From Rhabdophis nuchalis (Eukaryota > Chordata > Lepidosauria > Squamata > Natricidae): a stretch of DNA of 64,000 nt. This document shows, piece by piece, positions 10,310 through 20,799 of this stretch. The translations under genes and the position numbers were made by a program. Under the pieces are notes generated by a model. The model did no database searches and was not told the origin of the DNA. It worked only from the letters and a program-made list of their open reading frames with translations. The DNA lies in the NCBI GenBank assembly GCA_039707465.1, contig CM077644.1, positions 145,633,462-145,697,461 on the forward strand, in the 5' to 3' direction. Every line of letters begins with the position of its first letter. Position 1 is the stretch's first letter.

Positions 10310-11830
10310 AAAGTAAAAAGAGGACATAACAATAAAAATAAAGCACACAACAGGAACAATCACAGCCATATCAGCAACTCAGCACAAATGGCATCCCCTT
10401 ATTTTTTGGCAATATTCTTCCGGAGAGTTCAGTTTTCAGTGGTTCTGAAAGGCAGATCTGATCTCTCAAAAGCGAGACTATTCCAGAACTGGCTCCAGCA
10501 CTGAAAAACAAGATCTGATGGAAGTGGGAAACAACTGGCAGCTCTTCTCAGGAACACTGAATTGGATGGATCAGATCAGCTTGGAGTAGGTGGTATATTA
10601 GCATTTGCTGATTATAGATTTCTCTCATCGGTCATGTGAAAATTAACTAACAGTCCTAACAATGAGAAAGTAGCCACAACAGACAATAAAAAACAAGCAT
10701 CTTGGAAAAATGAAATATGCCATCCGGGGGTTGTCTAATATATTGGAGGAGTACTGGCTGCTTATTTTTAGTCATAGACATTTTTCTGTCTTTTGCATAT
10801 GATTTATGGTAGATGCTTATTCGAAGATCCGTTCCCTTCCTTATGGTCTGTAAATGTTATGACATTCCAATCTTCAGGGCCTTTGCATCTTATTAGATTT
10901 ATCTTTGCATATATTACACCTAACTGCAATGAAATTTATGGTAATGGTGAATTTTATAAAGTGCGCGGAACAGGAAATAGGTAAGTCACAATTTATACAC
11001 CTCTTGTTAATGCTGCAATATTCACAAACTGACATATGTAGTTTGTGCTTTCAAGCAGTGTTCAAGATCACATTTAAATCCTGGAATGAAGCTATTTAAA
11101 TCCTGGATTTTGAAGATAAATTTATAGGCACAATCCAGCATTCCAAAAGTGTAAGCATAGGGGATATTTTTAAGTCACATCTCTTGATTTTCCCCACCAA
11201 GAGTAAGTATAATGGAAAACTTCTACATAATTAAAACATGTTGATTCAGCCAAGGGAGTATGTTCTTCAAGATACCACATCTATCTCCATCTGGGTCTAC
11301 TTCTTTCTGTTGGGACAGTTACCTAAAGTCTAACACCTGCATTGGTGAAGAAAAGTGAGATATGCTTAGATCTTCTATTCTCATGGTAATCTGTTTCTTA
11401 TTGGACCTACACTGAAGCATAAATGGAAGAGAGCACATGGGAGGAACATAGGTAGATCCTATGTATGGGCGCTGTGCTCACCAGCAAGAAAGAAAAGCTT
11501 TATCGTTCATATTATTATTTAGAAGCTTCATATTTATACATTATACAATAGCAACTCTACAAAACAGGATCCGTGATTCTGCAAATCATAAAGTAGTCTT
11601 TCAACATGGCACATACAATTCCAGATCTGAGATAAAGTTCCAGCTTAGTAGCATTAGATTTTTTTAAATATGTTTTCCTTTATGTTGGGATGCGTAGCCA
11701 TTTTCAAGTGGAGGATCATCTTTAGCCTTTGAAAGGCATGGCATAGGGTGGCTGTGCTTCAAATAAAGGAAGAAAAATCAGGAGAAATCATTAACCAAGA
11801 TCAGGACAAAACCTAAACTTTATTAGAATT
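10310..11830. other. No recognised gene or repeat
   Basis: Mostly AT-rich unique-looking DNA. Short open frames here have no recognisable domain. Confidence 0.4.
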
Positions 11831-11839
11831 AATCTAGAG

Positions 11840-12065
11840 CAGTGGTAGTCAACCTGGTCCCTACCGCCCACTAGTGGGCATTCCAGCTTTCATAGTGGGT
11901 GGTAGGGGTTTTGTCCGATACTGAAGCACTTTGCTTTTTTTAATTTAATTGACTTCCCTACTTTATCAATCACCATTACTGTGGAACCGGTGGGCGGTTA
12001 AATTTTTTTACTACTAACAGAGATACAAAAGTGGATGGTAGGTATAAAAAGGTTGACTACCCCTG
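11840..12065. mobile_element. hAT-type MITE, CAGTGGTAGTCAACC family
   Basis: A 226-bp element with inverted ends CAGTGGTAGTCAACC and GGTTGACTACCCCTG. A perfect 8-bp TSD ATCTAGAG lies at 11832-11839 and 12066-12073. It is nearly the same as the copy at 32165-32389, which argues for recent spread. Non-coding. Confidence 0.92.
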
Positions 12066-12073
12066 ATCTAGAG

Positions 12074-13352
12074 TTTAACTCAAAAAAAGTGAAACAGTTT
12101 TCCCTACATACTCAATATTTTCCTTTGCCTATTACAATTTTGAGATGTTCTGGGAAGTAAAGCACAGATTTTCAGGGCCAGATGTGATTCTGAACTTAAA
12201 AGTTATACAGCCCACTTTAATTAAGTTAGTTCCTTAAAAATAAATTAGTAAAGAATCATTTCATTTGTCCAAAGGAACATTTGTGCCTCACTGTGGGGGG
12301 GAAAAAACCCTTACTTGCTTTGTAATTCTAAATGTTAGTGTATTCACTGCAATCATAAAGAAAGCAATCTGCATATTCCAGTTGATATAACCTAAATTAA
12401 AACTTCTTAAATAAATAACTTTGGTAATAAAAAAGTTTTCTGCATTGAACCACTTACTCCCCAAACAAATATATACGTAGCCCAAGCATTCTCCCAGTAT
12501 TTATTTCCAATGCTTTCATTCAGATGTGTAGCATCTGAACAGATGGGTTTCGGTTATTTTCACAAGGAAATTGGAGAGACCCTAAGGAACCCTCAAGTCA
12601 AATTTGCAGTTTTAAGTCAAATAGTTATGAACTGTAACCCATTTGCTAGAATCATGTTACTTCGGTAGCACAGTATTGAAGTATAGCGTGTAATTCCACA
12701 ATATTGGGAGAGGCCAGTAAGATAGCAGGCTAGAGAGGCTAGTATTCTTGGAATGCTGCCTAGACAGTGATCTTAAAGGCAAGCAGACAGACAAGTCCTG
12801 TCAGCTTTTTGATTCTGGTTTGGTCACCAGTCAATGTACTACAGTTTTTTTTGCTGGTTTTGCTATCAAACAGAATATGGCCATACTTTTCCTGATTTTT
12901 TTTTTAACGTTGTCTCTTCCCTGGACTATTTCTGGATGCTGCTGGCCAGGGACACCTATAACCAGCACTGTCATTCTCTTGCAGCATCAATCAAGAGTAG
13001 AGCTTGCTCATCAATGATAGTTCCCTCCAGCTTTATTCCATACTTGCTAGTCCAACTAACAAGCATGGAGGACAAGCATGGTTAAAAAGGGAGTGAGAGC
13101 TGTCAATGCTCTCCTCAGCATCTCTGACCTTTCAGTCAGTTTTACTTCTGAACACACTTCTAGCCCTCTTTTGAAAGAGCACTAAACCCATGTTCTGAAA
13201 TAGCCTGTCTGAAAACACTGACTAAGGCCCTAGGATTAAGTAGGAGGAAAAGAAAAGTAGGCTATTGTTTAGAATTAGACTGATTAAGTCCCAAGGTCAT
13301 CAACCATGTATCCTGCATTAAAACTCAGAGGACACCATTTGTTGGTTCAGAC
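12074..13352. other. No recognised gene or repeat
   Basis: Unique-looking AT-rich sequence. No coding or repeat signature recognised. Confidence 0.4.
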
Positions 13353-13360
13353 ATGGCAGC

Positions 13361-13685
13361 CAGTAGTGGGATTCAATTTTTTTTACTACTGGTTCTGTGG
13401 GCGTGGCTTTGTTGGCATGGTGTGGCTTTGTGGGCAGGGCAGGAGAAGGATACTGCAAAATCCCAATTCCCTCCCTACACCTGGGAGAAGGTTACTGCAA
13501 AATTCTCATTCTCTCCTCACCCCAGTAACCTGCTTTCCAGCTCCATTCTCCTGTTCAGGGCAACAAAAGAAGATCAGCTGGGAGGCTGGGAGGTGGGGCA
13601 GCCTATTTGCCGGTTCTCTGAACTACTCAAAATTTCTGCTACCGGTTCTCCAGAACCTGTCAGAACTGGCTGAATACCACCTCTG
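13361..13685. mobile_element. hAT-type MITE, CAGTGGTGGGATTCA family
   Basis: The left end CAGTAGTGGGATTCAA and right end CTGAATACCACCTCTG are inverted. The flanks ATGGCAGC (13353-13360) and ATGGTAGC (13686-13693) match at 7 of 8. Subterminal blocks TACTACTGGTTCTGTGGGCG and its inverted counterpart GGTTCTCCAGAACC recur in the family members at 26389, 35103 and 38093. Two tandem blocks containing AAGG(A/T)TACTGCAAAAT lie inside. Confidence 0.88.
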
Positions 13686-13693
13686 ATGGTAGC

Positions 13694-15290
13694 CCATTTT
13701 CTTGTAGCATACTTTTTTCACCAATATACAGATTGCAGGCTAGAAATTTCATTTGGCAATCGAATTGGGCCCTAATAAAAACTGTTGAGGATCCTATATT
13801 TTAAAATTTCTGAATTAACAGCAGACTGAATCACTCACCTTTTTGAAATAATACAGTATTTGAGATTTTGCCATGAAGAAGTGGGCAAGTCCATTGCAAC
13901 TGTTGCTAGGCAGAACTTATGAATTTGCCAGAAATATATGCACTTCCAAGAATAATTACACGGGTTGTAAATTATGGGCTGGAGGAGGGGGAGAGAAAAA
14001 TAATTTCCTATTATTCCTTATTTTGTTCTGGATTTGGCAGATATTCCCAATGCCCTACAGAACATTTTTAATAGTGCCAGAAGATTTTAGCTAATATAGT
14101 GACATTGATCTGGGCCACAAGAGGGAAAAACTAGTGTTCTGAGGAGCATTAGAAAAGTCACATTTAATTACATACTATCCAGTTTGGTTGTCAAATGTGA
14201 GCTGCCAACATTGCAAATCAAATAATAACAGAAATAGCTAATCTGTGCTAAAGCCTAGGATATTCAGGCAGAATTAGAATTTATTTACTGAGGAATTTAT
14301 CTATTTTTTCAAATAGACATGAGGAACAAAAACAGCTAATTTGGGGGTTGGGATTTTTTTTTTATTGGTTTTCATCCAATTCCATTTAATTTTAATTAAG
14401 TCCAGCCAACAGTTCCTTGTATGCCTGTGGCCTTCCAATATAACCCATGTCGTTTCCAGGCATGAAAAAAAACATTTGCATAGAATGTTATTTAATGGAT
14501 GGATCTTACATTATTTTTTTCACTGTGAGCCATTCTTTGTAACCTAAGCCAAAAAATAAAATAAAATAAATCCCATTATTTGGTCAGAGGATTTGGCTAT
14601 TATTTAGACTTCATTAATAACATACATGCCCAATCTTTTGCCTAGGGACAGGTGCATTACAAACATTGTCTAGCAAGAACATCTGTAGGAAGGGTTCAAA
14701 AACATCAAGGTGGCCTTTTTTACTTGCTGTCAGTTTTACTTTTTTTTTTTTGCATACCCATTCACATGAATAGTCATGCTCTTGTGCCTAGGTCACTGAT
14801 TTTCCAGGTCAATACTTCTGTGGCCCTCAATCAGGGCATCAGAGTCATGAACATACCATGATCAGCCATTCCATATTATCTTCAGTTCAGCCTCAAATAG
14901 ACACCTTTAGTTCTTCCTAGTCCAGTAACAGCTAAGAGAAGATAACCTGGTTTGTGGCTGATGAGATGGAGAGGTCTTCGCATGCCTCTCAAAGCTGCCG
15001 TTAGGTCCTGTGGAGAAGCATTTCAATGGGATCAACAGGAGAGAGGAGGAACAGAACAGAGACTGAAAAATTGAAGTTTCTCCAGGTGGACCACATCCCC
15101 AAATATGAACCACATCTCCTGGGTTAAAGAGCCTGGGCAATCTGGGCAAATTCAAACAGAAAGATTCACCATGAATGAATCTCTTCATCAACTGAATTTC
15201 CATTCTGAAGCAGTCAAGGGCAAATTTGTCTGCATGAGATTTCTTTTTATAAAATTAATGGTGCTTTTTCCCAAAGGTGCTTTTTCAGGC
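13694..15290. other. No recognised gene or repeat
   Basis: AT-rich DNA. A 98-codon minus-strand frame (14907-15203) has no domain that I recognise. No splice-supported exon structure could be argued. Confidence 0.4.
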
Positions 15291-15291
15291 A

Positions 15292-15411
15292 GCCTTTAAG
15301 AACAGACTGGACAACTACTTGCCTGAAATGATATAGGGTCTCCTGTTTGAGCAGGGGATTGGATTAGAAGACCTCCAGGGTTCCTTCCAACTCTAATATT
15401 CTATACTAGCT
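15292..15411 (+). mobile_element. CR1 LINE 3' end fragment
   Basis: Contains TTTAAGAACAGACTGGACAA (end of the ORF2 region), a TTGCCTGAAATGATATAGGG block and the 3' hallmark GATTGGATTAGAAGACCTCC. It ends in TCTAATATTCTATA, directly abutting the CTAGCTGT repeat at 15412. Confidence 0.85.
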
Positions 15412-16291
15412 GTACCCGGCCATGCTTTGCTGTGGCCCAGTCTGGTTAAATGGCCAACCAATCTGTGTGTAGATGTACACCTGCACACACAAACACATAC
15501 ACACAACCACGGTATAACCCCCAACATACCTACCTACTGTATTTCCCCCTATCTCCTTCTACCTACTTACTGTATTTTCCCTCTCTCTCTCTATTCCTCT
15601 GCCTACCTACCTACTGTATTTCTCCCTCTCTCACCCTCTCTACCTACCTACCTACTGTATTTCTCCCTCTCTCTGTCTATCCCTCTACCTACCTACCTAC
15701 TGTATTTCTCCCTCCCTCCCCCCTCTCTCTACCTACCTACCTACCTACCTACTATTTTTCCCTCTCTCTCTCTATCCCTTGACCCACCTACTTACCTACT
15801 GTATTTCCCCCCCTCTCCCTCCCTCCCTCCCTACTATATTCCCCCCCCTCTCTCTATCCCTCTACCTACATACCTAGTTTTCAGCCTAGCAGGCCTCCAT
15901 ACAGCCTCCTGGGACCAAAGTGGGCCACCTGGGAGTGTGTCATCCCCCATGCCTAGTTTTCGGCCTAGCAGGCCTCCATGCAGTGTGGCAACGTTGGAAG
16001 CTTATTTGGTTGCTGAGGAAACGATTGTTGGAAATGTGAGGGGTGCGTGCGTAACGCATCATAAGAAGCAGCCGGATGGGAGGAGCTACAGGGAGGTGAA
16101 AACCTCACAAGTGGGTACATTTTACGTTTGTGTACCATGCATATGACACACGTGTGCCACGCACACAAAAGATACGTATGATTGATTCGGAAGTCCTTGG
16201 GAACATTGTGTGAACATTCGGTGTCAATCGGTCCAGTAGTTTCTGAGATTAGTGGCTTTGCACAAACTATTTTACATTTTTATTTATATAG
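15412..16291 (+). mobile_element. Unclassified CTAGCTGTACCCGG interspersed repeat with internal minisatellite
   Basis: It begins CTAGCTGTACCCGGCCATGC and ends with a TTTTTATTTATATAGAT-type tail. A second copy with the same two ends lies at 46562-47040. The conserved 3' domain includes GAACATTGTGTGAA and a CAGTA-TTTC-GAGATTA block. Between the ends sits a compound array (15527-15880) of CTACCTACCTACTGTATTTC and CTCTCTCTAT-type blocks. The flanks ATTCTATA and ATTCTGTA match at 7 of 8, which may be a target duplication. Neither copy encodes a protein, and I cannot place the family. Confidence 0.6.
15527..15880. repeat. Compound (CTAC)n / CTGTATTTCTC(TC)n minisatellite
   Basis: At least seven irregular repeats of a roughly 45-60 bp unit: tetranucleotide CTAC runs, then TGTATTTC(T/C)C, then a CT-rich tract. 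The same unit occurs at 20281-20735, in reverse at 27766-28084, and at 46660-46775. Confidence 0.85.
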
Positions 16292-16299
16292 ATTCTGTA

Positions 16300-17540
16300 T
16301 CTTTGTTTGGAAAGAAACAATGCTACCATAGCCATACCTATGTGGATGATAGCATTATTGAAGCTGTATTTTAAAACTGATACATTGAGGAATCAAATAC
16401 GAAACTGAAAAAAAATATTTTTGTAAAGATTTCATAAATGATCCTGAACATAGTCCTTGTACATAACATTTTTCTTTTGCATAATTTGCCCAACAGATCC
16501 CTTCTGCCTCATGCTATTATAGACTGCGTACCACGCTTACAGAGAGATGGCATAAAGCTATGCCTCCTCATATGACATGTGAGCACCTATTTCTCTAGAA
16601 ATAGCTGCTGATGGGTTCTCACATGAAAAACAGTTTTCTTGTGGGTCTTAAAATGCACTCTAGACCCCTCAAAGTCTTGATTGCTTCATGCCAGACTGAT
16701 AAGGCTGCCTTTTGTTTCCTTCATTCTTAATCTAAACTTGCCTTGCTCTTTATTGCCATCTACTGGGGGAAATCATCACTTCCAAAAATCCTGACACATT
16801 CTTCTAGAGCCATAATAGGATGGTTCAGCAAACATCTGCAGTCTTATCAGAATCTAAGGGAACCAGAGTCCTTTACCCATCCTACAGTATGAATTCCTAA
16901 CTGTCAAACAGTAGGGCTAAATGTTCAGAAAGCTACCAAGTGGACATAACCCAACTGAAGTTAAATGCTTGTCCAGTCCCATCAATTTCAATTGAAGAAT
17001 CAAACATATGTTCAGTGTTTCACACTGCAATTGGTTGGATTAAATTGTCTGACCTTGCCTGAATTGCGCTCTATATTACTACCACATCTTGTGCAAGATT
17101 CACACTCATGTGTGGCTATGATTCTGGTCTTGTGACTTCTGACTGGTTGCTGTGAGGCACAAAATTCAACTGGTAAGGGACTGTTCAGTTCTGTCATTGA
17201 TGGGTGGTTTGGATGGTCCAATTCCTTATTGGTTCGTACGCTGGTTCTAAGTCCATCTGTTTGTTGATGGATCCATTGGAATGGTGGAAAGGAAATAGAC
17301 TATCCGAACCAGAACGGGTCACACACACACACACCCAGTTGAATTTCACATCTCAGAGCAGCCAGTCACAAGTCACAACCCATTGTGTGATTCAAACAGT
17401 CTTGTGATTCAATTTGTCTTGTGACTCAGTCAGTCTTGTGATTCAACCAGTCACAAGACTGACTGACCATCCAAGACCTATATAAACAAACAAGACACTT
17501 CATCTGAAAAATGCAACAAACAAGACAAAAATGCCAAAAA
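16300..17540. other. No gene; short imperfect CAGTCTTGTGATTCAA repeats
   Basis: Unique-looking DNA apart from a small cluster at about 17370-17465 in which AGTCTTGTGATTCAA recurs three to four times, partly inverted (CAGTCACAAGACTGACTGA), and a short (AC)n at 17321-17336. Confidence 0.45.
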
Positions 17541-17548
17541 CTGGGATG

Positions 17549-17757
17549 TTACCTACATCGTGGTTTTGCAGGATGTCTGTGGGGGAATCTCACTACCAGT
17601 TGGGGCGCCCTACAGTCCTTACTATGAACCCATGATGCCTCCGGCAGGGGATAACCTTTCTGTAGAACAAGGTATTGTAACCTCCCTCTGTGCCACCTGG
17701 TATGTAGTATATCTTGCATTTCATACTGCTGTTCCCCGTCTACAGTGACTGGGGCTG
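17549..17757 (-). pseudogene. Ty3/gypsy integrase chromodomain relic
   Basis: The minus strand encodes PVTVDGEQQYEMQDILHTRW, then HRGRLQYLVLQKGYPLPEAS, then WVHSKDCRAPQLVVRF. This matches the C-terminal chromodomain of chromovirus-type Ty3/gypsy integrases, which normally read YEVEEIL, then RGRLQYLV-WKGY, then TWEP and a helix. The Trp of WKGY, part of the methyl-lysine cage, is Gln here, and TWEP is SWVH, so binding is probably lost. No integrase core, RT or protease is present nearby. The 5' side (higher coordinates) is cut by an L2 tail starting near 17760. Confidence 0.75.
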
Positions 17758-17759
17758 AT

Positions 17760-17793
17760 GGCTGTAATGGAGAAGGGCGGGGTATAAATTCGA

Positions 17794-17885
<92 letters not shown>

Positions 17886-17930
17886 ATACATAAACAAACA
17901 AACAAACAAACAAACAAATAAATAAATAAG
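17760..17930 (+). mobile_element. L2 LINE 3' tail with expanded (AAAT)n
   Basis: The L2 3' terminus GGAGAAGGGCGGGGTATAAA is followed by about 30 AAAT units (17790-17930), the last few being AAAC. The same terminus occurs at 49739-49790. Only the last ~30 bp of the L2 proper is present. Confidence 0.8.
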
Positions 17931-17962
17931 GTTCTCTTCAGTTGAGACAGGAGGATAAGTAT

Positions 17963-18072
17963 ATACTTGTGTCACAACACCCTGTTAAGCCCCAATTAAG
18001 GGAAGAAGCATACTGATCTCCTTTTCTGCCTTTCGGCTCATCACCAGAGACCACCAGGGTGTTGTGACACAA

Positions 18073-18076
<4 letters not shown>
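17963..18076. repeat. 22-bp perfect inverted repeat between two microsatellites
   Basis: ATACTTGTGTCACAACACCC plus TG at 17963-17984 is exactly inverted at 18055-18076, with a 70-bp spacer. It is bordered on the left by an L2 (AAAT)n tail and on the right by (TG)n (18077-18118). It is possibly a very short terminal-inverted-repeat element. No duplication visible. Confidence 0.7.

Positions 18077-18119
<43 letters not shown>
18077..18119. repeat. (TG)n microsatellite
   Basis: About 21 uninterrupted TG units abutting the inverted repeat on its left. A second, shorter (AC)n lies at 18747-18767. Confidence 0.95.
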
Positions 18120-18129
18120 GTTTGGCATT

Positions 18130-19675
18130 CACCATTTAAAAAGAAAAAAAAAGAGCTATGGATTTTTGGGGTGGCGTTTCCTCCATGAACCAAAGCATTT
18201 TCACTTGTTACTCTTAACAGAAACCAATAGATTGTACTAGTCCTGTATATCCATATTCAGCAAAAGTCTGCTGAGTTCATTGTGACAGACTCTGTGTGAA
18301 AATAAGAGAGAAACTGTGGAGATTGCCTTTGTTTCCTCATTCCCCCTCCCCCCTTATTTATCTTTCTTCGTTATGGTTTGCCAATCGAAGAGAACGTGCT
18401 AGCAACTTTTCTTGAAGACCTACACTGAGCTGACATCTTCAAGTGCATTTTTCTGTTAGCAGAGAAGGCGCATTAAATAACATTTCTCTCCGAGAATCCC
18501 CTGTAGATTTTCTCCCACAAATGCCTTGCACACCTCTAGAATTTCATCTTCAGCTCTGCTCAGTTGAAGTATATGAAAGATGGCAAAGAATACATCCGAA
18601 AAGAAAGCATCGCAATAATTGTCTTAAGTTTTTATTTTTCAGAAGCTGTCATCGATGCCTAGGGCAGAATCTGGATAGTAGGATAGCCTAAACTGCAACC
18701 AGTTGCTTGTCATTCAACCAGTGAAGTCAACCTTTTAAAGTTTTACACACACACACACACACACACTGTGTGTATATTTGTGGGTGTATGAAATTTATCT
18801 TCTGCAGAGAAAGAGTCCATCAGCCTGTTTCAACTGGATTTTCCCAACCTTACTCATTATCGGAAGGGTTATCTAACATTTACAAGAAGAGAGTGACGGA
18901 AAGTAACAGAGGGCAGGCAATTCTAATATGAAGCTTCAGGAGTCCTTGAGAAATTCAGAGAATACTTTAATTTGAGGGAGAATAATTTCAGAGAATAATT
19001 TCTCTGGTGGGAAAAACGCAATTCCTGTTTCAGTAGGACTGAGTTGTGATTTGGCGGGATTTGGGGTGGGGGTGGGGTACAACTTCCACTTCCCACTTTG
19101 TTCCACATCCTAAATGTTTTGCTGAGGAGTTTCCAGACGACTTAGTTTTCACTTACAGTGTGACCTTTATCGAAGTGGATTAACTGGATTTACCTGCAGC
19201 TGTTAAAGTGCATTTTGGTGCTCTCCCCAGACAGTATTTCAAATTGTAATTTGAAAAAAAAAGCCTATCATTAATTTATATTTTCAAATCATAACTTGAA
19301 AAAGAGAAAGTAGTTTTATTTTCATTATCTTGAAGTGGAAATCATTTTAATAAAACTTGTAATATATATCCTACCAGGTGTATCCTACCAGCACTTTTAA
19401 ACACGTGAAGAAAAATAATCCACAATTCATTTCCCAGTCAAAAATGGAGAGGGGAGATTAGAAAACCCATGCACTGCAGCCCTGACCTTCTCCCCAGGTG
19501 CTAAATGAGACTACCAGCCTTTCCAAGACTTAGTGTGACTTTCATACAAACGTCTATATTATTTGCATCTCAAAGACAGATTAATTAAATTAGTAGATGT
19601 TTTCCAATTTTAAAACAGTACAAAATTCAACCTTGATTTGCCATTTCTTAATCAAGACCCCAAAAGAAAATTATA
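18130..19675. other. No recognised gene or repeat
   Basis: AT-rich DNA with no identifiable gene. Only a short (AC)n (18747-18767) and an A-rich tract near 19250 stand out. Confidence 0.4.
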
Positions 19676-19677
19676 TA

Positions 19678-20787
19678 CCATATTTTTGGAGTATAAGACG
19701 CACCTTTTTTCCTCTAAAAAGAGGCCTAAATTCTGGGTGCGTCTTATACTCCGAACACAGCATTTTTTGCCTCCTGAAGTCCCGCCCCTTCACCAAAATG
19801 GCCGTGCATAGCCTTATGGAGGCTTTCATGCAGAAATTTCAGGCAGAAATTTCAGGCAGAAATGAGCAAAAAATTGTCCCTTTTTTGCCTCCCCCCAGCC
19901 CTCAGCAGCACTCTATAAGCCTCCATAAGGCTATGCATGCAATTTGTTTTGACAAAAAAAGCCTGTTTTTGCAAAAAACATGCCATTTTTTGCTCATTTT
20001 TGGCCCCCCATCCCCCTGGAGCACCCTGCAAACCCCCAAGGCTATTCATGCCTTTTTTTTTGTTTTGAAAAAAATGGTCCCATTTTTGCGGAAAACGGGC
20101 CATTTTGGGGAGGTTTGCAGAGTGCAAAAACTTTTTTTTTCCTTTTAGAAAGCTGTTTAATTAGAGTGGTTGATGAGAATTACATTGATCAAGTGCTGTC
20201 CGAGCAGAAACAAAGTTTTAGGTGCTACAGATTGTCAGCAATTTCCTTCTCCAGCACATGGATAAATACGCCTGGAAACATCTACCTACCTACCTATTGT
20301 ATTTCTCTCTCTCTCTCTCCCTCCCCCTCTATCTACTATATACCTACCTACCTACCTACCTACCTTCCTACCTACCTACCTATTCTCTCTCTCCCCCCTA
20401 CCTATCCACTGTATTTCTCTCTCTCTATCCCTCTACCTACCAACCCACCTACTCTCTCTTCTCTCTCTCTCCCTATCTACTGAATTTCTATCTCTCTCTA
20501 TTTCTCTCTATCTATCCTTCTACCTACCTACCTGCCTACCTACCTACCTATACTCCCTCTCTCCCTACATACCTACTTACTGCATTTCTCTCTCTCTCTC
20601 TCTCTCTCATTTTCGTCTCTCTATATCCATTTATATACCTACCTACCTAACTACTCTCTCTCTCCCTACCTCCCTACTGTATTTCTCTCTCTTTCTCTCC
20701 CTCTCTATCCCTCTATCTACTTATCTACTTTTTTAAAAAATTTGCCTCTTTAAAACCTGGGTGCATCTTATACTCCGAAAAATATGG
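19678..20787 (+). mobile_element. TA-flanked TIR repeat (CCATATTTTTCGGAGTATAAGA type)
   Basis: The ends are inverted: CCATATTTTTGGAGTATAAG at the left and CTTATACTCCGAAAAATATG at the right. TA dinucleotides flank both sides (19676-19677 and 20788-20789), which suggests a Tc1/mariner-like non-autonomous element. The left part has internal inverted blocks, including TCTAAAAAGAGGCC and GTGCATAGCCTTATGGAGGC with its inverted mate. The right part is an expanded pyrimidine minisatellite (20281-20735). A second copy in the opposite orientation is at 27687-28563. Non-coding. Confidence 0.7.
20281..20735. repeat. Compound (CTAC)n / TGTATTTCTC(TC)n minisatellite
   Basis: The same compound unit as at 15527-15880 (CTACC runs, then TGTATTTCTCTC, then TCTC/TATC runs), repeated at least six times inside a different transposable element. 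Confidence 0.85.
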
Positions 20788-20799
20788 TAGTTATATTCT

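Noticed and set aside
15527..15880. Possible CRISPR-like or regularly spaced repeat array
   Set aside because: The units are irregular simple-sequence blocks without constant spacers, in a eukaryotic repeat context. The same was considered for the tandem units at 55942-57215.
15427..16146. 239-codon Tyr/Pro/Ser-rich open frame
   Set aside because: It is translation of the (CTAC)n/(TCTC)n minisatellite (YLPTYL-type repeats), not a protein gene. The same holds for 20222-20650 and 46583-46942.
17549..17975. YLFIYLFIYLF-type hydrophobic repeat suggesting a membrane protein
   Set aside because: It is the translated (AAAT)n microsatellite on the reverse strand. Only the C-terminal chromodomain part of the frame is real protein-derived sequence.
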